Shown: positions 57,811-64,000 of the stretch, one piece after another | Layout: every line of letters starts with the position of its first letter | How positions within the stretch are numbered: position 1 is the stretch's first letter | Source of the DNA: Pyrus communis | Lineage: Eukaryota > Streptophyta > Magnoliopsida > Rosales > Rosaceae | Direction: 5' to 3' | Length of the DNA: 64,000 nucleotides | Assembly: GCF_963583255.1 (NCBI RefSeq) | Contig: NW_026908891.1 | Coordinates: 52,001-116,000, forward strand | The notes under the pieces: generated by a model | Database searches by the model: none | Seen by the model: only the letters and a program-made list of their open reading frames with translations | What the model was told of the DNA's origin: nothing | Position numbers and translations under genes: made by a program

Positions 57811-59145
57811 ATGGATTTTGCTAGCATTCAAGCTCAATTGGCAAATCTTACTTCTCAATTGTCGCCGTATGCCGAAAGGACCACAATGCAGAGTGTCCCT
57901 ACATTTGGTGCTTCATATAGGCAAGGATTTCAAGCCAATCAATGTCCACAAAGAGATTGGAGGGATCATTCAAACTCTATATGGTGGGAAGATCAACAAG
58001 TTCAACGTGAAGCATATTGGCAACCATATGAGGAGTTCTATTCAAGACCTATGCAGCCACCACAACTTCATATGCAATATGCTCAATTAAATTCAAGTTC
58101 GCCAATAGATTATAATCAAATTCTTAATGAAATAAATTCTTTGGCGCAGGGGTCACAAAATCAAGCCAAGGAGGCTCAACAAGAAGCATATTGGCAACCA
58201 TATGAGGAGTTCAATACAACACCTATGCAGCCACCACAACCTCCCCCACAACAATTCCAATCAAGTTCAAGTATGTCCATGGATAATGATAAAAATTTTC
58301 AATTACTAACCTCTTTGACGCAGGACGAACAAAATCAAGACAAGAAGTTGGGTAAATTGGACGAGCAATTTGGGCAGATTATGGAGTTCATGAAACAAAT
58401 TCAAGAGCAAAGTGAACTCTCCAACTCAACTATTGAAAACTCGAAGGAAGATTTTGAAATCCATAATGCTATCACTTTGGGAAGTGCTATGGAGGTTGGA
58501 GCTGACCTAAAAATGTCCAAACATAGCCTAGAAGTGGATGAGGAGCTGCTAATTGAGGAGGAGGAAGAAGACATGCACACGGCAAGGGTAGAACAACCCT
58601 TGCCGCAGCCCCCTAAGCCCTCTAAACCACCCACCACAAGTAAGGACGTCCCAATTCCATGTTATTCTGATGTTATTCCACCCAATGTCCCTTTTTCTAG
58701 CAGGTTTTTGATTCCCAACCAAGAAGAGAGTAAAAAGGACATCGTGGAAGCCTTCCCAAAGGTGCAAAATGCTATTCCAATTCTTGGTGCAACACAGCAA
58801 GTTTTAGATGGTGTTGAATTCTTCAAAGGACTTTGTACACCAAGAAGAATGATTCAAGAGAAGGTAGTGGCTGGAGAAGATGTAGAAGGCATCAAAGAGG
58901 ACATATTTGAAACCACAATTCCCAAGGAAGTTGGATTTTATGACACGGGACAAGTCATAACTTTCGAAGGGGTGTTTATTCTGGAGTTCATTTTGGAGCA
59001 CACAGGTAAGCCGCCTCCCCGAATTTCAATTTTCTTTTATACTAACATGTGGTTAATGATTCAGGCACCCAATCTGGAATTTAAACTATTACCGGATCAT
59101 TTCAAGTATCACCGCCCATTCAAAGATAAATTCCATGCCGTTTGA
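57811..59145 (+). CDS. Gag C-terminal-like ORF of element J (444 aa), lacking Gag core, zinc knuckle and enzymes
   Basis: An uninterrupted frame from ATG 57811 after the leader TACTAGAGAAG. It aligns in order with the second half of element A Gag. AQLANLTSQLS matches HSQLANLTSIVS, just before the zinc knuckle. DWRDHSNSIWW matches GWRDHPNFKW. DNDKNFQLLTSL matches DNDTLLKLLTNL. ARVEQPLPQ and PPNVPFSSRF follow. The end LEFKLLPDHFKYH matches the pre-RT segment. The CCHC knuckle itself is absent, the DLGAS protease site is deleted, and RT and integrase are gone. QxEAYWQPYEEF...PMQPPQ is duplicated at about residues 68-90 and 128-146, and the protein is Gln-rich with an acidic run EEEEEDMHTA. It may make a small RNP or Gag-interacting protein, which is inference. 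An intact frame in an element with matching LTRs could also just reflect youth. Confidence 0.75.
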   Translation: MDFASIQAQLANLTSQLSPYAERTTMQSVPTFGASYRQGFQANQCPQRDWRDHSNSIWWEDQQVQREAYWQPYEEFYSRPMQPPQLHMQYAQLNSSSPIDYNQILNEINSLAQGSQNQAKEAQQEAYWQPYEEFNTTPMQPPQPPPQQFQSSSSMSMDNDKNFQLLTSLTQDEQNQDKKLGKLDEQFGQIMEFMKQIQEQSELSNSTIENSKEDFEIHNAITLGSAMEVGADLKMSKHSLEVDEELLIEEEEEDMHTARVEQPLPQPPKPSKPPTTSKDVPIPCYSDVIPPNVPFSSRFLIPNQEESKKDIVEAFPKVQNAIPILGATQQVLDGVEFFKGLCTPRRMIQEKVVAGEDVEGIKEDIFETTIPKEVGFYDTGQVITFEGVFILEFILEHTGKPPPRISIFFYTNMWLMIQAPNLEFKLLPDHFKYHRPFKDKFHAV

Positions 59146-59163
59146 TTTTATTTATGTAAATAA

Positions 59164-59188
59164 ATAAAAAAAAAAAAAAAAAAAAAAA
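59164..59188 (+). repeat. Poly(A) tract between Gag-like ORF and aORF
   Basis: AAATAAA followed by more than twenty A. It holds the same structural place as the tract at 20762-20782 in element E. Confidence 0.85.
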
Positions 59189-59217
59189 GATACTAAACAT
59201 GGAGAAAGATGGAGCCT

Positions 59218-59904
59218 TCACAGAGGATGTTTACGTGAAGCCCCGCTACGAGGCGTCGAAGCAGAAGGAATAGAAGCGGAAGGCATAGGAGCGGAAGGCA
59301 TAGAAGCAGGAGGCATAGAAGCGGAAGGCATCGGAGTGGAAGGCATCGGAGCTAGAGCATTCCAGGCCTCAATACTTGGCCAAACGCTGGATGACCCAGG
59401 AAAAAGGTGCCTCTGGAGATAAGACGCAAGCCTTTGACGGTCATTGTGAATTCGACCCTCAGATTCTTGCAGCTCATCAAGCTTCCTCTTCATGCCCGCC
59501 GAATAGTTATTTGCAAGCACATGCAAACTTCTATTCTCGTACTTAAGCTGTTTGATTTCCTGCTTAAGACTTTCCACCTCTGCCATCAATGATTCCACCT
59601 GACGGGAGCGGGCAAGCAGGCGTAGGCCCATGTTGGACACAGAGCTCGCACACTGAACACTAAGTGCGAGGGACTCTTGAACGGCCAACTCATCGGACCG
59701 TCCTGACAGCAGCCTACTATCTTTTGGAGTGAGGAGGTTCCTAGCTACTATTGTAGCTGTTGTGGCGTCCTGCATCACAGAGTCTTCACCTGAAAGAGGA
59801 CCGTTAGAAGATAAAAAAGAAGGGCGCCATACATTACCTTGACGGGGCGCAACCGGATCGCTGCTGAGACTCAAATCTAAGCTAAGGTTCGATGAGTTTG
59901 CCAT
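59218..59904 (-). CDS. Antisense ORF (aORF) of element J, intact 228-aa coiled-coil protein of unknown function
   Basis: Intact from ATG 59904 to the stop at 59218, opposite to the element. N-terminus MANSSNLSLDLSLSSD, then RQGNVWRPSFLSSNGPL. A near-invariant core (about residues 45-90) holds VARNLLTPKDSRLLSG and DELAVQESLALSVQCA. A coiled coil spans about residues 90-155 (LMAEVESLKQEIKQLKYENR, MKRKLDELQESEGR). The tail (about 182-218) has seven or so Met-Pro-Ser-Ala/Thr units encoded by a 15-bp minisatellite. There is no signal peptide, membrane segment or known catalytic motif. The ATG context and about 100 bases of leader are shared with the E copy. The aORF transcript would converge on the gag transcript, so a role as protein, as antisense RNA, or both, is possible. 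Coding is supported by length conservation in two elements and near-identity of the core in three, but is not proven. Confidence 0.78.
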   Translation of the reverse strand: MANSSNLSLDLSLSSDPVAPRQGNVWRPSFLSSNGPLSGEDSVMQDATTATIVARNLLTPKDSRLLSGRSDELAVQESLALSVQCASSVSNMGLRLLARSRQVESLMAEVESLKQEIKQLKYENRSLHVLANNYSAGMKRKLDELQESEGRIHNDRQRLASYLQRHLFPGSSSVWPSIEAWNALAPMPSTPMPSASMPPASMPSAPMPSASIPSASTPRSGASRKHPL

Positions 59905-60019
59905 TTTCTTTCAAAAGTGTTCAAAGAGAAGGGGTGGATGGAGTTAAATTTCGAAGGGCCGGAGACGATTATCAAGAATGGGTGATCTTCAGAGTGTGTA
60001 TGTTGGCGGTGATTGATAG

Positions 60020-60032
60020 CTCTATAAAAAGC
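60020..60032 (-). promoter_or_regulatory. Candidate TATA box for the element J aORF
   Basis: TTTTTATAGAGC on the minus strand, about 116 bases before the ATG, followed by ACATACACACTCTG, a plausible start region. The whole arrangement is shared with element B and, with one change, with E. Confidence 0.5.
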
Positions 60033-62933
60033 CAAGGCAACGCGTCCACCGATTCAAAGAGCCGAATCTTCCGGCGTAATTTAGGCGACGTTTTCTCGGC
60101 TTTTCAGAAGACGCACGTGGAGGCCATCATCGCAACTACACCTCTTTAGCCGACAAGCGCAAAGTTCGGCGACGCTTTCTCTGCTTCTCAGAAAACGCGT
60201 GCAGCTTTGTTAAAAGGAGCCGCATCTGCAATACCACGTGTCATTCAGAAAGCGAAGGGGCGTCGTTCAGAAATCGAAGGGGCGCCTGCTCAGAAATCGA
60301 AGAGGCGTCTTCAAAGATCGAAGAGGCGCCACTATTTCAAAAAGCCGGATTTGCGGGATCAAAACGTCTGTCGACAAGGGTAAAAGGATGGTACCACCAC
60401 TTGATATTATCTCTATATATGTCGACCTTCGTCTTTTATGGCAAGGCAAACCTGAAGAAAATGCCCAACTCTCCCTCACCTTTGAGGGCGCACTCCCAGC
60501 AAAGCCTTTTCAAATACTCAATCTTTTCTTCTTCCCCAAAGATGATACCAGATGCCTGGAGTACAGATGACCCAGGAGGAAACGGCGGATTGAAGTGTGT
60601 TGATTCATTCACCGCTTCTTCAAAAGCAAAGGTATCTCATATCATCAAGGTCAAAAGCAAAAGTATCTCATATCATGCTCTTTCCCTGTCTTTTTCTTTG
60701 TCCTTGTTCTTACTCGCATGGCAAAGTAAAAGAAGCAATCAGCCGGCACTTGGAGTCAGTCTTCCGATCTGGAGCCAACTGCCTGGAATCTATTCCTGAT
60801 TGCTTACCTAGCGTTGCTCTCGAGTAGTCATCTTCAACGGAGCAAGTAAGGCAAGTGAAAATGATACATTGAAGCATGTGGAGACAAGCAACAACTGCAT
60901 ATGCTGAGCTATCCTCTAACCCTCTTCAATACGAATTGGAAAGATTGAACAAAGAAACAGATAAAAGGAGGAAGCTCAGACCAAGCTCAGACCTTCGGGG
61001 GAGACCCAAAAGAATCCTGCTGCCTAGTTCAAGAAGTAGCACAAAGGAAAATCAACGATGGGCGGCAACCAGTTCGAGTGTAAGCCTGTGGAATCATCAA
61101 GATCAAGCCTCAATGCAATTACCAAGGAGAAGATGGAATTTACACTCTATAACCAGATTTGCGTCTCTAAACTCTTCTCTTTGTTAATTACATTCTGCCA
61201 TGTTTAGTATGTTTAAGTGCTTTTTGTGTATTTACTTATGCTTTGTGTGAATCTATGCTTAAAACATTGAGGACAATGTTTGATTTAAATGTGGGGGGGT
61301 AACTAAGTATGTTGATGCAAATTCGTTGAATTTTATCACCCATAACTTCAAGTGTTGTTCCTTGCTGTTTTAAATGTTTTTAAGGTGTTTTTAAATTGTT
61401 TTAGCGTGTTTTGTTTTATAACTCTGAAAATCACATAAAAATTTGAAAAAAACATTTTTTTTTGAAAAGCCTAAAAAGAGTGTTTTGAGTTGTTTTTGTG
61501 TCTTAGGGTACCTTCCAACAAAATGACATGGATTTGGTTTGTAATTGCATGACTGTTAAAGAGAGTTATAAACATGGATGAAAGTTTGATTTACTCTTGG
61601 TATATGCTTGGTTATGGTTATAATGTATGACTTCACATGCAATCATAAAAGAAAATTCGTTTTTGTAACATGCTTGAAGGAAGGAACTCAAATAACGCTA
61701 CATCCCTGTGAGACTCGAGCCATTACCTTCTTTGGAGAGTTATATTCTGTGATTCTTTGTTTTCTAAAGTTGTTGCATGATCTCATTATTCCTTGCTTGG
61801 TTGCTACTTAGAATGCAATTGTATCATGATAGAACTAAATGCTAGAACTTATATCCGTTTCATTCAAAGCATGACATTGAATTGCATAACATATATCAAG
61901 ATTAAGTTGTGTAGTTGCCACCATAGCCAAATAGCCTTACTTCCCATATTTCGTATATATTAGTTTTAACCCCGTTGAGCCTCGTTTAGCCTATTTTCTT
62001 TGCTAACCACATCACCCCTTACCGAGCCTAGTGTAGGACAGTCCACACCCTTGTTCTTAAATGATAGTGAGCATGACTTAAATGAATTCCTTTTGAGTAC
62101 ATTATGAAAGAAAATGAGTGTGGGGGAGAATGTTTTGTTCTTAAGCGTTTATGTATGTTTTGAGAGTCAAAAGAAAAGAAAAAAAATTGTGAAAAACATA
62201 TGAAAAAGAAAAAAAAAACAGAAAAGAAAAGAAAGAAAGAAAGAAAAAAGAGCTTGTTCTCCCTTTTTGTTCAAAAGTTGAGTTTTCATTCAAAAGTGAA
62301 TTCTAAGTTAATTCAAATTCTTTGCTCGCTATTTCTTTAAGAACCTTTGTTTTCCATATCCCTTCTTTGTTAGCCAAACACTTTTTAGCCCCGTTACACC
62401 CCTTTGACTTTTATCTTGATCGTTATGTGTTTAATAATGTGGAGTTTGGAATTGATATGAGCATATGGTGTCACTGGTTCTTGCATCTATGTAGTAGCAT
62501 TCCATTCATGAGATCATACCTAAACATGCTTATTAACTCCAGAAATTGCTTCCTTTGAAATACATATATGTGAGTATTCATTTTTATGTTTACATCAATC
62601 TTCTCACATATACCTAGTGTAGGGTGTGTAGTCAGAAAATCTGCGTGAAAAACGAGAGTATATCTTGTAAGGATTTGAGCAAATTCTCTAAGGCATGTTA
62701 CTACATTCGAAATGTGTTTTAAATGCTTAATTGTGAACTAGTATGTGGTGACTATGATTAAAAGTGTACTTAAGTGTAGAGATGGCTAAAATCTGTGGGA
62801 ATAATGATTTTTAACTTGTTATGTGCATTGGAAATCCGGAGACGATTGTTGGAAGGTGTAGGTGGTGTTTTGTTCGTTTTGTCTAGTTTCGTGTTCTTTT
62901 GTTGTTTTGTTTTGCTCGAGGACTAGCAAAAGA
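60033..62933 (+). other. Conserved 3' noncoding region of element J
   Basis: Contains the GC-rich 22-bp units (60240-60330), TATATAGAG on the minus strand (60408-60418), the GTATCTCATATCAT direct repeat (60630-60680), the palindrome AAACATTGAGGACAATGTTT (61262-61281) followed by TTTAAATGTGGGGGGG (61284-61299), a purine tract (62165-62250) and CTCGAGGACTAGCAAAAG (62915-62932). An open sense frame at 60401-60799 matches frames in B and E. Its product would start from no recognisable signal, and I leave it uncalled. Confidence 0.7.
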
Positions 62934-62949
62934 TAAGTGTGGGGGTATT
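62934..62949 (+). other. Polypurine tract of element J
   Basis: AAGTGTGGGGGTATT directly before TGATAGGAGC. Confidence 0.87.
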
Positions 62950-64000
62950 TGATAGGAGCATATTTAGGCGACTTACTTTGCTTATTCTCGTACATTTACG
63001 TTGTGTTTCTTTAGTTATTTTAGTCCTTTATGCTTCTTTTGTGTGTTTTCAGGATAATAAGACGTGTTTGACGAAAGGATGCATTGTGGAGTGTTTTGGA
63101 GCACTATTGGGCTAAGGATGGATAGCTTATACTTGGAGCCCAAGTGTTGGATGAAATTGAAGGCCTTGTATGCACTTGAAGACACAAAACAATGGCCCTA
63201 ACCCAATCACAAAACACCTTGCCATGGGCTTAACACAAACACCATTCCTTGCCATGCAAGGAGGAGCAATTTGGGTCCATTTCATGTACTTAAACTCTAG
63301 CCCAATCCACAATCACTTCAAAGCCATGCAAAACATTTCAACACCCTTTAATCATTCCCCTTTAAGTTATGATTTTATTTCCTAACCCTACATGCATTAT
63401 TTATTAGCATCTTCACATGCATTCACACACACTTCACTCACCCATCCTCTCTAATCCGTGCATTTCTTTCCATTTTCTGCACCTTTCCTCCTTGCAATTC
63501 CACATGCATTCATCATTATAACCCACCTACATTCCACCTAATCCACATGCCTTCCCAACAATATAATTGAGTCAACACATGCACCCAAACAAAGCCAACC
63601 TAGCTAACCCTACATGCATTTCTTTATTCACTCTTCATCACATGCATTTTCACCACCATTCACACACACATGCATCCTGAAAACCTTGTGCCGTGTATCC
63701 CCTTCAACTTTCCAGCTTCCCACTCATTCAATTCAGCCACCATTCATTCTTTATTCCACATACACTCATCATCACACACCCTAGCTATCATTCATATGCA
63801 TTCACATGCATCACAACCCCAAAACCATCAAGAAAACACCCTTGCCGTGGCCTTCACTCACACTTCCAGCTTTCCACCTTGCATTTTCCAGATTATTCCT
63901 TCATCATTGCATCCATTCCACATGCATTCTCCATCATTCCTCCACACAAACACCTTAAACAAATAGCCATATACACCTCCATTCCTCCTATAAATACCCT
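62950..64000 (+). repeat. 3' LTR of element J, cut by the window end
   Basis: Identical in every stretch I compared to 55427-56477, including the TATA box at 63989-63996. The rest of the LTR, the right CTAAT duplication and the resumed leader, PBS and 5' LTR of element I are predicted to follow. Confidence 0.93.

Larger units (their letters stand above)
55427..64000 (+). mobile_element. Element J: young non-autonomous L-family retrotransposon carrying a Gag-like ORF and the antisense ORF
   Basis: 5' LTR 55427-57632, PBS 57638-57656, Gag-C-like ORF 57811-59145, A-tract 59164-59188, aORF 59218-59904 (reverse), conserved 3' region, polypurine tract 62934-62949, and 3' LTR from 62950 past the window end. 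The 1051 bases of the 3' LTR that are visible match the 5' LTR at an offset of 7523 with no difference that I noticed. No protease, RT or integrase is present. Confidence 0.93.

Overview
This is nuclear plant DNA, most likely from a eudicot. It is a pile of large Ty3/gypsy LTR retrotransposons of the Athila/Tat type, inserted into one another. I see no host gene, tRNA, rRNA or CRISPR array. The plant assignment rests on three things. The gag-pol polyproteins carry the FMDD reverse transcriptase box and the GKACHLP / HRAYWAIKK signature of plant Athila/Tat integrases. The primer binding sites match the 3' end of plant tRNA-Asp. The LTRs are 2-3 kb long. The species cannot be read from the window.

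Two LTR families account for almost everything. Family L begins TGATAGGAGCATATT and ends TCTCGCATCA (2.0-2.9 kb). Family M, read in element sense, begins TGATAAGTCAC and ends TACATCAACA (about 2 kb). I name the elements A to J.

Left half: element A (minus strand, autonomous type; pol at 1-1639, gag-protease at 28749-31111, 5' LTR at 31205-33293) was split by element B (1640-28748, plus, target duplication ATGAG). B holds a solo LTR C (7729-9825, minus, duplication GCAGA). In its 3' LTR it also holds a plus-strand solo LTR D (13638-27799, duplication GTTGT). D contains a complete young element E (14076-23938, minus, duplication CACAT) and another solo LTR F (25391-27727, minus, duplication GATCC). 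The nesting is therefore four levels deep, and the 5-bp duplications are exact.

Middle (33294-42303): a broken pol relic G, then a mosaic of truncated L-LTRs in both orientations.

Right half: two M-family elements on the minus strand. H is truncated (gag start, PBS, 5' LTR). I keeps its 3' LTR and one uninterrupted 1792-codon gag-pol frame. Element J (plus, 55427 to beyond the window end) is inserted in I's leader.

How the parts may work together: E and J lack any reverse transcriptase or integrase, yet in the sequence examined their two LTRs are almost identical, so they moved recently. Both carry, in reverse orientation near the 3' end, a 225-228 codon open frame with a predicted coiled coil (the antisense ORF, aORF). 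B carries a truncated copy. A TATA-like box sits about 115-120 bp upstream of each start. A natural reading, which is inference, is a two-part system: A-like elements supply Gag-Pol in trans, and E/J-like elements are passengers that carry the aORF. A second regularity, shared by families L and M, is a duplicated GAGGAC...polypurine module. One copy is at the 3' LTR, and the other lies about 1.5-1.65 kb upstream next to a palindrome.
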